Assembly: GCF_025998535.1 (NCBI RefSeq)
Contig: NZ_AP024233.1
Coordinates: 1 to 64,000 of the forward strand
DNA: 64,000 bases
Origin: Desulfolithobacter dissulfuricans
Lineage (GTDB): Bacteria > Desulfobacterota > Desulfobulbia > Desulfobulbales > Desulfobulbaceae
Reading direction: 5' to 3'
The notes beneath the pieces were generated by a model, which saw only the letters and a list, made by a program, of their open reading frames with translations, was not told the origin of the DNA and did no database searches. Position numbers and translations under genes: made by a program. Below, one piece after another: positions 1-8,738 of the stretch. How positions within the stretch are numbered: the first letter of the stretch is position 1; the number at the start of each line of letters is the position of its first letter.

Positions 1-100
1 CGTTATGGCCGGGCACGACTTTGCCGTCTGCCCGGACCATGCAGGATTGTTGTTCTATTTTATTGTATTTACAAGAAAGGAGCGCAAGAGGTTGGTTTCA

Positions 101-1420
101 ATGGTGTGGGAAACTGTCAGGGAATCGTTGCAGGACGCACTGCCGGAAAGCGATTTTGGCCTGTGGATCAAGCCACTTTCGTGCAGAAGAGAAGACCAGC
201 AGGTGCTGGAGCTGGTTGGACCGGACCGTTTTTTCTGTGCCTGGGTCCAGGAACGGTACCTCGAGTTGATTAAAGGCCGTCTGCAGGAGTTTGGCGGTCC
301 CTCCGAGGTCAGACTGACGGTGGCCAGCGAGCCCGAGACCCAGCTGGATGCCGGCGCCGGAGGTCAGCTCCGTCTGCCCGGGGTCACAGCCCCGGTCAAC
401 CGGATCCGGTCCCTGCATCCAGGCTACACCTTTGAGCAGTTCATGGTCGGGGAATCCAATATCCTTGCCCGGTCCGCCTGCCAGGCCCTGGCGGATGGCC
501 AGTCCACCTATGGCCACTGTCTGTTCATCAACTCCTCCACCGGTCTTGGCAAGAGTCATCTGACCCAGGCCGTGGTCCACAAGGTGATGCAGACCGCCCC
601 CTCCACCCGGCTCCATTATCTGACCGCCCAGCAGTTCTCCGCCGAGATGGTCCAGGGCATCCGCAGCGGAGCCATGGACAAGTTCTCCAGCAAGTACGTG
701 CAGAACTGCGACATGCTCCTGGTAGAGGACATCCACACCCTGACCGGCAAGAACAAGACCCAGGAAGAGCTGAACACGGTGCTCGATTACCTGATCCGTT
801 CCGGTCGTCGGGTGATCCTGACCTCGGCTGTGGCCCCGCGCAACATTGCCGGGATCGACGAGGATTTCCGTTCGCGGATGACCTCCGGGCTGGTCACCCA
901 TATCGAGGAACCGGAATATGAGACCCGGGCCTCCATCATTCGCCACAAGGCGGCCCAGAATGAGCTGGAACTCGGCGACGAGGTGGTGGATTTTCTCGCC
1001 CGCCATCTGCGGGGCGATATCCGCAGGACCGAGAGCGCCCTGATCGGGATCCGGGCCAAATCCTGCCTGTTGGGAACCCCTCCGGACCTGGCCCTGGTCA
1101 AGGAGGTGCTCAGCGCCATCATCGACCGGCCGGCCGAGCTCTCCGGCGAGACGATCCGTGATTTTGTCGGCTGTGAGTTCAAGGTTTCCATCGAGGAGCT
1201 GACCTCCCGCTCCCGCAAGCGCTCCATCACCTTTCCCCGCCAGGTGGCCATGTACCTGACCCGCAAGTACACCGGGGAATCGCTGGCCGATATCGGTCAG
1301 CTCTACAACCGCGACCACTCCACGGTTCTCCATGCCATCAAGGTGGTGACCCGGGACATGTCCCGCAAGACCTCGGTCCGCCGCCAGGTGGAGATGCTCT
1401 GTGAAAAACTGCAGAAATAG
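101..1420 (+). CDS. dnaA: Chromosomal replication initiator DnaA (divergent)
   Basis: The 439-aa product has the DnaA layout: an N-terminal domain I starting MVWETVRESLQ, a short linker, an AAA+ core and a C-terminal DNA-binding domain. The P-loop is GLGKSHL at about residue 148, preceded by NSST rather than the common GGV. Walker B is LLVEDIH, and SRM fits the arginine-finger region. The domain IV signature DHSTVLHA is near residue 405. DnaA binds DnaA boxes and opens the origin in its ATP form. I chose ATG 101; a TTG at 92 has better spacing from AAAGGAG (76-82) and would add three residues. The next gene is a lipoprotein, not dnaN, and I see no DnaA-box cluster, so this could be the sole dnaA away from oriC or a paralogue. 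Confidence 0.88.
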   Translation: MVWETVRESLQDALPESDFGLWIKPLSCRREDQQVLELVGPDRFFCAWVQERYLELIKGRLQEFGGPSEVRLTVASEPETQLDAGAGGQLRLPGVTAPVNRIRSLHPGYTFEQFMVGESNILARSACQALADGQSTYGHCLFINSSTGLGKSHLTQAVVHKVMQTAPSTRLHYLTAQQFSAEMVQGIRSGAMDKFSSKYVQNCDMLLVEDIHTLTGKNKTQEELNTVLDYLIRSGRRVILTSAVAPRNIAGIDEDFRSRMTSGLVTHIEEPEYETRASIIRHKAAQNELELGDEVVDFLARHLRGDIRRTESALIGIRAKSCLLGTPPDLALVKEVLSAIIDRPAELSGETIRDFVGCEFKVSIEELTSRSRKRSITFPRQVAMYLTRKYTGESLADIGQLYNRDHSTVLHAIKVVTRDMSRKTSVRRQVEMLCEKLQK

Positions 1421-1436
1421 GTCCTGAGCCGCCGCC

Positions 1437-1470
1437 GAACCGGTACCCCGCTCCTGGCGGGTACCGGTTC
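1437..1470. terminator. Inverted repeat after dnaA, possible terminator
   Basis: A near-perfect 13-bp inverted repeat (GAACCGGTACCCCG at 1437-1450 and CGGGTACCGGTTC at 1458-1470, with one bulged C) encloses a 7-nt loop 17 bases after the dnaA stop. No T-tract follows, so intrinsic termination is uncertain. Confidence 0.45.
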
Positions 1471-1781
1471 GGGCCTGTTGCGCACGGTCTGCCATTTATC
1501 TCATGGTCCTCAGCATGACTGTGCTGTCCACGGGGCGGCCAGGTTCACGGCTGCCAGGCCCCACTGCGTAGATTTTCTTCACCTCGCTCCGCTGCTCCCC
1601 AGGAAAAAGTTTCATTCCATTTTGTGACATCCCAAGGTTTAATGGACTCAACTTAGAGGAAAAGTACTTGTCCTGGGTTACGACATGGTTACGATTTGAT
1701 TAATTCCGCAACAGCAGGATGAAAGGAGCCCTCTCTTTTCGGGTCAGGGGAGAATCAAAAAGACATTTGGAGCTCGTATCG
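1471..1781. other. Intergenic region with a tandem GGTTACGA motif
   Basis: No gene is visible in this stretch. Two exact copies of GGTTACGA lie at 1676-1683 and 1687-1694. Their starts are 11 bp apart, about one helical turn, and about 90 bp upstream of the lipoprotein start. They could be an operator or activator site. I see no convincing -35/-10 pair. Confidence 0.3.
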
Positions 1782-2426
1782 ATGCATACCTTACGTTTAC
1801 AACTACTATCCAAGATGTTACTGCCTATCCTGCTGGTGCTGATCCTTGCCGGCTGCAGCAGGTACCCCATGGGCATGAGTGAGGATGAATGGGAACACCT
1901 GTCGCCCGAACAGAAGCTTGAGATGCGAAGGCAACAGGCGGAGTTGAGGGCACGGGAGCAGCAGGAGCGGTTGCGCGCGGAAACGGAGAAAACCCGTATC
2001 GCAGCCGAACTGGAGAAAGCCCGCCTGCAGACCTGGCGGGAGCTTGCTTCCGGGATGGGTTACGGTGAATTCATCCGTGTCAATTTTCTTTCCGGCGAAG
2101 GGGATTTCCACGGATACGGTCCGATCGTGCCAGACAGTTTCCTCCTGCCGATCGGCGGTTTGGAAAAGCTGCGTTTGCGTAACCGCGATGGTGACGAGTT
2201 GGCGCTCTGGGCCGGTTACCAGCCGGGCAAGCTGATCCTGTGCTCCGAATCCTTTGCATCGTACAGCGACTACGACCCACGCCACTGCGCCATACTCCTG
2301 GACAACTGGTGGGAACAGGGCGAGGAGTACCATGTCGAGGTTCCGGGACGCTGGGACCCGGATCAGGCCTTGCTGCGCAAGGCGGTGGTGCGGGTCAAGG
2401 CTCTGAAGGCGAAGAACTGCCGGTGA
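1782..2426 (+). CDS. Coiled-coil lipoprotein of unknown function
   Basis: The 214-aa product starts at ATG 1782, which has GGAG at 1769-1772. An upstream in-frame ATG at 1719 would bury the signal peptide. A hydrophobic segment ends in the lipobox LILAGC, so the mature protein should be a lipoprotein. After a short linker, residues about 35-90 are rich in E, Q, R and A (EMRRQQAELRAREQQERLR) and predict a coiled coil. The rest is a small globular domain with two Cys and many aromatic residues that I do not recognise. It is a single gene facing hemG. Confidence 0.7.
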   Translation: MHTLRLQLLSKMLLPILLVLILAGCSRYPMGMSEDEWEHLSPEQKLEMRRQQAELRAREQQERLRAETEKTRIAAELEKARLQTWRELASGMGYGEFIRVNFLSGEGDFHGYGPIVPDSFLLPIGGLEKLRLRNRDGDELALWAGYQPGKLILCSESFASYSDYDPRHCAILLDNWWEQGEEYHVEVPGRWDPDQALLRKAVVRVKALKAKNCR

Positions 2427-2460
2427 CGGAAGTTTTTTCCCTCTCCCGCCCCGCCGTGTC

Positions 2461-2489
2461 CCTTTCCTGGAACAGTAGTCCAGGAAAGG
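2461..2489. terminator. Perfect 11-bp hairpin after the lipoprotein gene
   Basis: CCTTTCCTGGA (2461-2471) and TCCAGGAAAGG (2479-2489) form a perfect stem with a 7-nt loop, 34 bases after the lipoprotein stop. It is followed by TTTGAAAAAG, a weak T-run. It lies between convergent genes. Confidence 0.55.
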
Positions 2490-2522
2490 TTTGAAAAAGT
2501 CGGTTTTCTTGCCTGGTTATCC

Positions 2523-2563
2523 GAAAACCACCACTACTCTCAGGTAATTGCCGGGTGGTTTTC
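2523..2563 (-). terminator. Terminator hairpin downstream of hemG
   Basis: GAAAACCACC (2523-2532) pairs with GGTGGTTTTC (2554-2563). On the minus strand the stem ends in a short T-run, which fits termination of hemG about 40 bases past its stop. It may also act on the plus strand. Confidence 0.5.
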
Positions 2564-2604
2564 ATGGTCTGTTGTGGCTGACCGGTCTGGTCCAGCCATG
2601 CGGG

Positions 2605-4014
2605 CTAGAAATAGACCCCTTTTACCTCTGCGCCTTCCTCTTTTTCTCCTGTTCCCATCAGGACGCCCTTGGCTGCCCTCCAGGCTTCCTTGGCCATGTC
2701 ATTGATGCCGATGCCGCCCCAGCCAAAACCGCAGACATGCAGGTCCGGCCAGGTCCTGGTGAGCTGGTTGCGCCACGTAAGCAGGGCCGGGTAGCCGCGT
2801 TCCAGCTGCGGGATGCCCGAGGCAGGCCGCAGGACCCGGGCAAAGACCGGGTCGGGCAGGTCGATGAGCTCCTTGAGGTCGGCCAGGGTCTTGTCGATGA
2901 GCTCGGAGTCGTCCAGTTCCAGCCGTTCGGGATGGCGGCGGCCGCCGATGATGGTCTCCAGCAGTACGTGGCCGGTCGGGGCCCGGCCGGGGAACATGTT
3001 GGAGGAGAACAGGGACCCGAGGGCGAATCTCTTTTCCTGCTCCGGGGCCAGGTAGCCGAACCCGGGCGGGATCTTTGCCTGGTCGGTGAACCCCAGGATG
3101 ACTGTGGCCACCCGGGCCTGGGGCAGCTCGGCAAGCGGCGGCGCGGTGATGTCCGGTACGGTGGCCAGGAGCCGCAGGGCCGGGTTGGCTGGCAGGGCCA
3201 GGACCAGCTGGCGGCAGGAAAAGGCGTTGTGCCCGGTCTGCACGGTCCAGCCTTCTTCATTGCGGGCGATACTCTGCACCCCGGTGCGGTACATGATATC
3301 CCGGTTGACCTTCAGGGGCTGGACCAGGCCCAGGATCAACCGTTCCATGCCCGAGGAGAAGGAGGTCATGGCCGGCAGTTCCTTTTTGCCGCCGCCGGAG
3401 CCTTTCTTCTTTTTGTCCCTGAGCATCTGGAACACTCCCTTGAGGACCGAGCCATGCTCCTTTTCCAGCTTCCGGACCCCGGGCATGACCCCGTCGATGC
3501 TGAGCCGGGTGATATCGCCGGCATAGGTGCCGGTGAAGACCGCGTCGGCAAAAGGAACCAGGGCCCGGCCGAACCGGTACTCCACCCAGTCGGCCACCGA
3601 GGGCTCGCCATCGAGCGGTTTTTTCCAGGCATCGGCCAGGACGCGGAGCTTGGCGGACAGCGGTACCAGATCAGCGCGGATGATCTTCATCGGCTGCTGG
3701 GGAATCATCCGCAACCGGCCGCCCAGGCAGATGTAGCGGACAAACTTGCCCAGCGGGGCCTTTTCTACCTCGTCCTCGGCCCCGGCCAGGTGGATCAGGA
3801 CCCGGGACTCCAGGCAGTTGTCGAGAAAACCGTGTGGCCCGTATTCAGCCAGGAAGCCTTCCTCGCTCCTGGTCTGCACTGCGCCACCGGGCCGGTCTGA
3901 TTTTTCCAGGACCAGCAGGGAACATTCCGGCCGCTTGTGGTGCAGGAACCGGGCCACGGCCAGCCCACTGAGTCCGGCCCCGATGATGATGGCGTCATAG
4001 ATTTGTGTGCTCAT
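2605..4014 (-). CDS. hemG: Protoporphyrinogen oxidase, FAD-dependent (HemY type)
   Basis: The 469-aa flavoprotein belongs to the protoporphyrinogen IX / coproporphyrinogen III oxidase family and is expected to oxidise the porphyrinogen late in haem synthesis. The N-terminus has the Rossmann FAD motif IIGAGLSGLAVARFL, then LEKSDRPGGAVQT and a GPHGF segment typical of PPOX. The C-terminus has the FAD-contact pattern CGFGWGGIGINDM. Start ATG 4014 is preceded by GAAGGG on the minus strand and gives a normal family length; an upstream in-frame start would only add a non-homologous leader. It is convergent with the lipoprotein gene and divergent from htpG. Whether the substrate is proto- or coproporphyrinogen cannot be told from sequence alone. 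Confidence 0.88.
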   Translation of the reverse strand: MSTQIYDAIIIGAGLSGLAVARFLHHKRPECSLLVLEKSDRPGGAVQTRSEEGFLAEYGPHGFLDNCLESRVLIHLAGAEDEVEKAPLGKFVRYICLGGRLRMIPQQPMKIIRADLVPLSAKLRVLADAWKKPLDGEPSVADWVEYRFGRALVPFADAVFTGTYAGDITRLSIDGVMPGVRKLEKEHGSVLKGVFQMLRDKKKKGSGGGKKELPAMTSFSSGMERLILGLVQPLKVNRDIMYRTGVQSIARNEEGWTVQTGHNAFSCRQLVLALPANPALRLLATVPDITAPPLAELPQARVATVILGFTDQAKIPPGFGYLAPEQEKRFALGSLFSSNMFPGRAPTGHVLLETIIGGRRHPERLELDDSELIDKTLADLKELIDLPDPVFARVLRPASGIPQLERGYPALLTWRNQLTRTWPDLHVCGFGWGGIGINDMAKEAWRAAKGVLMGTGEKEEGAEVKGVYF

Positions 4015-4242
4015 GTGTAGCCCTTCGAAAATATGGTGGATTCCGGGACAGATTACGGTTTGTCCCCACTCTTGACAGGCCCGCAATCATGCTTACCATG
4101 TTGCCCGAAAGAAGAACCTGCATTGGGCACAGTCCCGGCCAGGGACCATGGGGTAACAGTCCGGGGAGGGGGCAGGTGGACAATGCAGAGGGAAATATAC
4201 CCAAAGAGATGCAACAGAACCAGAAAAAAGGGAGCAGGTACA

Positions 4243-6144
4243 ATGACAGACACCAAAGTCGAAACCAGGCAGTTTCAGGCGGAAACCAGGAAGGTTCTCG
4301 ATATCGTGATCAATTCTCTCTACACCGAGCGTGATATCTTTGTCCGGGAACTGGTCTCCAACGCCGCCGATGCCCTGGAAAAATACCGGCATATCAGCCT
4401 GACGGAAAAGCCGGAATTTGACAAGGACGTACCCCTGGAGATCAATATCGACTGCGATGCCAAGCGCCACCGGCTCACCATCACCGATACCGGTATAGGC
4501 ATGACCAGGGAGGAACTGGAGACCAACCTGGGGACCATCGCCCATTCCGGTTCCGGCAAGTTTCTCGAGGAGCTGGCCGAGGCGGCCAAAAAGGATATCA
4601 ACCTGATCGGCCAGTTCGGGGTCGGTTTCTACTCGGTCTTCATGGTCGCCAAGCGGGTCCGGGTCCAGACCCGGTCCTGGGACGGCAGCGAGGGGCACGA
4701 GTGGGAGTCGGACGGCGCCGGCACCTACACCATCCGCGAGTGCCCGGGGCTGCACCGGGGGACCAAGATCATCATCGAGCTCAAGGATGATGCCGAGGAT
4801 TATGCCAACAAGTTCACCATCGAGCGGATTATCAAGCAGTACTCCAACTTTGTTCCCTTTCCCATCAAGGTGGACGGCAAGACCGTCAACACGGTTCAGG
4901 CCATCTGGACCCGTTCCAGGTCGGAGATCACCGAAGAGGAGTACACCGAGTTCTACAAGTTCATCGCCAACGCGGTGGACGAGCCCATGTACCGGCTTCA
5001 TTTCTCCACCGATGCGCCGCTGGCCATCAATGCCCTGCTTTACGTACCAAAGGAAAACTACGAGCTCATGGGCATGGGTCGGATGCAGCCGGCGGTCAAC
5101 CTGTATTGCCAGAAGGTGCTCATCGATCAGCATTCCGAGCATATCCTGCCGGAGTGGCTGCGCTTTTTGAAAGGCGTGGTCGACTCCGAGGATCTGCCGC
5201 TCAACATCTCCCGCCAGGCCCTGCAGGACAATGCCCTGGTCCACCGGCTGCGCAAGGTGCTGACCAAGCGGTTCCTCAAGTTCCTGGCCGACGAGGCCAA
5301 GAACAATCCGGAAAAATATGCCGAGTTCTGGAAGACCTTCGGCATCTTCCTCAAGGAGGGAGCCACCTCGGATTTCGAGTACCGGGACGAGATCGGCAAG
5401 CTGCTGCGCTTCGAGTCCTCGGCCACCGAGCCGGGCGAGATGACCTCGCTGGACGACTACATCGATCGGATGAAGGAAGGCCAGGACGCCATCTACTATA
5501 TCAACGGTCCCAGCCGCAGCGCGGTGGAGCACGGGCCGTACGTGGAGATGTTCAAGAAGCGCGACATCGAGATCATCTACACCCTGGAGCCCATCGATGA
5601 TTTTGTCCTGAGTCACATGGGCACCTACCGGGACAAGAAACTCGTTTCCGCCGACCGCGCCGATCTGCGTCTGCCCGAGGCGGCCGACAAGGAAGACAAG
5701 GGCGAGACCCCTGCCGAGACCCTGCCCGAGGAGCAGGTCAAGGAGATCTGCTCCTTTATCAAGGAGGTGCTGGGTGACAAGGTCCAGGAGGTCAAGCCCT
5801 CCACCCGTCTGGTGGACAGTCCGGCCATGATCGTCAATGTGGATGGCCTCATGACCTCGTCCATGGAACGGGTTCTGCGGGCCACGGCCCGGGAAGACTC
5901 GATGCTGCCGATTGGCGGCAAGAAGGACATGGAAATCAACCCGGCCAGTCCGCTGATCAGGAAGCTTGGCGCCCTGCGGACCAGCGACGCAGACTTTGCC
6001 CGCGACGTGGTCTGGCAGATCTATGACAACGCCATGATCCAGGCCGGGCTCCTGGTCGATACCCAGGAGATGGTCAGCCGCAATTACCGTATTCTCGAGC
6101 GACTGGCAGGAGATAACACCGCTGATGAACCCGGGGAAAAGTAA
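4243..6144 (+). CDS. htpG: Molecular chaperone HtpG (Hsp90)
   Basis: The 633-aa product is full length for bacterial Hsp90. The N-terminal GHKL ATPase has the ATP-binding signatures ELVSNAADALEK, DTGIGM and GQFGVGFYSVFM. A middle domain follows (SEDLPLNISRQ) and a C-terminal dimerisation domain. Start ATG 4243 has GGGAG about 8 bases upstream and begins the conserved N-terminal region (ETRQFQAETRKVLD). The protein is a cytosolic ATP-dependent chaperone. It is a single gene ending in a strong terminator. Confidence 0.96.
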   Translation: MTDTKVETRQFQAETRKVLDIVINSLYTERDIFVRELVSNAADALEKYRHISLTEKPEFDKDVPLEINIDCDAKRHRLTITDTGIGMTREELETNLGTIAHSGSGKFLEELAEAAKKDINLIGQFGVGFYSVFMVAKRVRVQTRSWDGSEGHEWESDGAGTYTIRECPGLHRGTKIIIELKDDAEDYANKFTIERIIKQYSNFVPFPIKVDGKTVNTVQAIWTRSRSEITEEEYTEFYKFIANAVDEPMYRLHFSTDAPLAINALLYVPKENYELMGMGRMQPAVNLYCQKVLIDQHSEHILPEWLRFLKGVVDSEDLPLNISRQALQDNALVHRLRKVLTKRFLKFLADEAKNNPEKYAEFWKTFGIFLKEGATSDFEYRDEIGKLLRFESSATEPGEMTSLDDYIDRMKEGQDAIYYINGPSRSAVEHGPYVEMFKKRDIEIIYTLEPIDDFVLSHMGTYRDKKLVSADRADLRLPEAADKEDKGETPAETLPEEQVKEICSFIKEVLGDKVQEVKPSTRLVDSPAMIVNVDGLMTSSMERVLRATAREDSMLPIGGKKDMEINPASPLIRKLGALRTSDADFARDVVWQIYDNAMIQAGLLVDTQEMVSRNYRILERLAGDNTADEPGEK

Positions 6145-6175
6145 GGCCCGTCGGCCTCATGACCGGTAAGCCTTG

Positions 6176-6216
6176 AAAAAAGGTTGTGTTCACGATATAG
6201 GAACACAACCTTTTTT
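6176..6216. terminator. Strong bidirectional Rho-independent terminator after htpG
   Basis: GGTTGTGTTC (6182-6191) and GAACACAACC (6201-6210) form a perfect 10-bp stem with a 9-nt loop. It is flanked by A6 on the left and T6 on the right, 31 bases after the htpG stop. Confidence 0.93.
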
Positions 6217-6511
6217 GTATTCCGGGGCAAGGCCGGATGCGAAATTTCCTGTCTCACCATGGAGGAGTCTTCTGTTGGCCTGGTTTTCCGCCCGGTATCC
6301 TTCGTGGGACGGTGCCTGCCGGTACCGGACAGAGTCGGTCTTCCGGGTCTTGCGATCTCCTGTCGCCCGTGGCGGTTCCGCCGCCTGCCGGTGCCGGCTT
6401 CTTCGTTCCTGCACCGGTGCGGTGGACCCGGGACAAACGTTCTTTCATTCCTACCCGTCAATGCTTTAGTGGTGGCGCTGGCCGGATGAACTGTACCTTG
6501 GAGGAAAACTG
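6217..6511. other. Intergenic region before the BamE-like gene
   Basis: About 300 bases lack a credible gene: overlapping short open frames exist in all phases, but none has family-like sequence or a good ribosome site. GGAGG at 6500-6504 serves the next gene. Confidence 0.5.
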
Positions 6512-6886
6512 ATGCGCCGCGTACTCGTTCTCTGTTGTGTGTTACTGCTGCTGGGTGGCTGTTACGGTAAGCCGGTGCGCCACCTGGCCTCCGATGCCAG
6601 CCTGATCAAGCCGGATGTCTCCACCCGGAGCGATGTCCTCCTCTATCTCGGGGAACCCGACGGTCACCGGGTCGTTGCTCCGGGGGTGGAGGAATATGTC
6701 TACTATGAAGATCGCAAGGGGCTGCTGGGCCGGGCGCCGGTGATCGGCTCCTACCTGGACCCGGAGGGCTATGAGATGCTGGTGATCACCCTCAAGGGGG
6801 AAAAGGTGGCCGGCTGTGAATTTCGCGAGTTTGATAAAAAAGACACAAGCTGGATGGACGACTTCACCTGGGAAGAGATCAAGTGA
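6512..6886 (+). CDS. Small lipoprotein, BamE/SmpA-like
   Basis: The 124-aa product has a signal peptide ending in the lipobox LLGGC. The mature part contains a segment like the BamE/OmlA fold: a helix ([18 protein letters not shown]), a YVYYE strand, then a strand around [18 protein letters not shown]. The helix 'S-T-R-x-D-V-L-x-x-L-G-x-P' is the pattern seen in such outer-membrane assembly lipoproteins. GGAGG lies 7 bases before the ATG. It overlaps pcm by 4 nt, so the two are probably co-transcribed. The BamE link is an inference from pattern only. Confidence 0.72.
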   Translation: MRRVLVLCCVLLLLGGCYGKPVRHLASDASLIKPDVSTRSDVLLYLGEPDGHRVVAPGVEEYVYYEDRKGLLGRAPVIGSYLDPEGYEMLVITLKGEKVAGCEFREFDKKDTSWMDDFTWEEIK

Positions 6887-7536
6887 ACCACGCCACGTCC
6901 TATGACATCAAAAGGGAGCGGATGGTCGAGGAACAGCTGATTCCCCGGGGTATCAACGATCCCCTGGTCCTGGAGGCCATGCGTACGGTTCCGCGGCATC
7001 TCTTTGTCGAGGACGCCATGGCGGCCCGGGCCTATGACGATCATCCCCTGCCCATCGGTGCGGCCCAGACCATCTCCCAGCCCTATATCGTCGCCCTCAT
7101 GACCCAGGCCCTGGGGCTCAAGGGCGGGGAGCGGGTGCTGGAGATCGGCACCGGATCCGGTTACCAGGCCGCGGTGCTGTCGCGGATCTGCGACCGGGTC
7201 TACACCATTGAGCGGATCGATTCGCTCCTGGGCCGGGCCCGGAGGGTCTTTGACAAGCTCCACTACCATAACATCGTTTCCCGGATCGACGACGGGACCA
7301 TCGGCTGGCCGGACGAGGCGCCCTTTGACGGTATCCTGGTGACCGCCGGCGGGCCGAAGATCCCCGAGCCCCTCCTTGCGCAGCTGGCCGATCCGGGCCG
7401 GCTCGTCATCCCGGTGGGCGACCAGGCCGTTCAGGAGCTGCAACTGGTGGAGAAAAAGGATGGGGAGCTCACGGTTCATCCCCTGGAATATGTCCGTTTC
7501 GTCAGCCTGATCGGGACCCATGGCTGGGACAGCTGA
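6883..7536 (+). CDS. pcm: Protein-L-isoaspartate O-methyltransferase
   Basis: The 217-aa product is normal length for PCMT. It transfers a methyl group from AdoMet to damaged isoaspartyl residues so they can be repaired. The SAM motif [17 protein letters not shown] is near residue 85. It is preceded by the PCMT segment [12 protein letters not shown], which contributes to substrate binding. RVYTIERI is the acidic motif. The start is GTG 6883, overlapping the upstream stop (GTGA), a sign of translational coupling. Confidence 0.94.
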   Translation: MNHATSYDIKRERMVEEQLIPRGINDPLVLEAMRTVPRHLFVEDAMAARAYDDHPLPIGAAQTISQPYIVALMTQALGLKGGERVLEIGTGSGYQAAVLSRICDRVYTIERIDSLLGRARRVFDKLHYHNIVSRIDDGTIGWPDEAPFDGILVTAGGPKIPEPLLAQLADPGRLVIPVGDQAVQELQLVEKKDGELTVHPLEYVRFVSLIGTHGWDS

Positions 7537-8146
7537 GATGGAGGCGGGACTGAAGAGACCCTCCCTGGTGCAGCGGGTCTATGACCGGTGCATGGAATGG
7601 ATCCAGACCCCGGCCGGGATCTGGGCCCTGTTTTTCATCGCCGTGGCGGAGTCGTCTTTCTTTCCCATTCCGCCGGACGTCTTTCTGATCGCGCTGTGTA
7701 TCGCCGCTCCGAAAAAGTCTTTTCGCTATGCCGCCATCTGCGCCATTGGTTCGGTGGTGGGCGGGGTGATCGGCTATGGACTGGGGCTCGGTTTCATGGA
7801 TACCCTGGGGATGCGTATTCTCGACTGGTACGGGCTCCAGGAAAAGTATGGTGTGGTCCAGGACCTCTACCGGCGCTACGATGCCTGGGCCGTGGGGGCA
7901 GCCGGCTTTACCCCGTTGCCGTATAAGCTCTTCACCATCACGGCCGGGGCCTTCAAGATCGATTTCGCCACCTTTTTCTTCGTCTCCCTGGTGGCCCGGT
8001 CGGCGCGTTTTTTCCTGGTGGCGGGACTGATTTACCGGTTCGGGGCCCCGGTCCAGTACTTTATCAGGCGGTATTTCAATATCCTTTCCATTGTTTTCCT
8101 GATTCTGCTGATCGGAGGATTCATTCTGGTCAAGACGCTGCTCTGA
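7520..8146 (+). CDS. YqaA/DedA-like inner-membrane protein
   Basis: The 208-aa membrane protein (202 aa if the second ATG at 7538 is used) has about five hydrophobic segments. It contains the SNARE-associated/YqaA pattern [17 protein letters not shown] near the N-terminus and a [15 protein letters not shown] re-entrant-like segment in the middle. Relatives are implicated in membrane homeostasis and lipid flipping; the function of the YqaA branch is not settled. It overlaps the 3' end of pcm by 17 nt when ATG 7520 is used. Confidence 0.85.
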   Translation: MAGTAEMEAGLKRPSLVQRVYDRCMEWIQTPAGIWALFFIAVAESSFFPIPPDVFLIALCIAAPKKSFRYAAICAIGSVVGGVIGYGLGLGFMDTLGMRILDWYGLQEKYGVVQDLYRRYDAWAVGAAGFTPLPYKLFTITAGAFKIDFATFFFVSLVARSARFFLVAGLIYRFGAPVQYFIRRYFNILSIVFLILLIGGFILVKTLL

Positions 8147-8198
8147 GATCGGCAGGATCCCCGGTCTGTTCTCCTGCAAGGGGTCGGACGGACAGGTA

Positions 8199-8738
8199 AT
8201 GCAGAAGATCCCTGGGGTCAATGAGATGAAATCAACTTCCCGCCGCCATCCGGCCCGTTTCCCCGGCTCTCTTCTGGCCGGATTCGGGACCGGGACCTGC
8301 CTCCTTCTCAAGGCGCTGCCCGCCTTCGCTCTCCAGACCCATGCCGCGCCCGAGGGGCTATACGCCCACCAGATCGGGCATGTGCTCTACTTTCTTGCCA
8401 TGGCCGGCCTGGTCTACAAGATACGCAACTCGCAGCTGTGGGGAAGTGCAGCCTGGCGCTGGATCGCCACCGGTGGCTTTCTGCTCGGCCTGTGGAACAC
8501 CTGGGCCTTTGTCGGCCACGTGGTGGAGACCCTGCTGCCCCAGAACCATTTTGTCGGCAGTGTGGAAAGTGGTCACACGGCGCTCAGGATGGTGTCGCTC
8601 CTGGATTACCTTTACTGGTTCCTGCGTATGGATCACCTGATCTGCGTGCCGGCCCTGATCTGTATCTACCTCGGGTTGCACCGGATGCGGCGGGAGCGGG
8701 TCGCCAGCCTGATGACCCCCAGAGAGCAGAGGCCCTGA
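8199..8738 (+). CDS. His-rich small membrane protein coupled to a sensor kinase
   Basis: The 179-aa product has four hydrophobic segments: about residues 24-45, 55-75, 89-110 and 148-165. Histidines sit near membrane faces: HQIGH, FVGHVVE, SGHTALR, MDHL. This could hold a metal or haem or sense a lipophilic ligand, but I recognise no family. A second in-frame ATG at 8226 is possible. Its stop overlaps the start of the histidine kinase by 1 nt (TGATG), which strongly suggests coupled translation and a joint role. The kinase also has a His-containing membrane region (LGHLVRHLLYLVGH). Confidence 0.65.
   Translation: MQKIPGVNEMKSTSRRHPARFPGSLLAGFGTGTCLLLKALPAFALQTHAAPEGLYAHQIGHVLYFLAMAGLVYKIRNSQLWGSAAWRWIATGGFLLGLWNTWAFVGHVVETLLPQNHFVGSVESGHTALRMVSLLDYLYWFLRMDHLICVPALICIYLGLHRMRRERVASLMTPREQRP

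Noticed and set aside
98-1495. Long antisense open frame over dnaA
   Set aside because: It mirrors the coding strand of dnaA. It is glycine, leucine and aspartate rich with no motifs, typical of shadow frames in GC-rich DNA.
1421-1781. Replication origin next to dnaA
   Set aside because: I could not find a cluster of TTATCCACA-like boxes or an AT-rich unwinding element, and dnaN is absent.
2548-3900. 450-codon plus-strand frame over hemG
   Set aside because: It is opposite a clear FAD enzyme and is a shadow frame.
4093-5616. 507-codon antisense frame over htpG
   Set aside because: It is a shadow of htpG with no family features or ribosome site.
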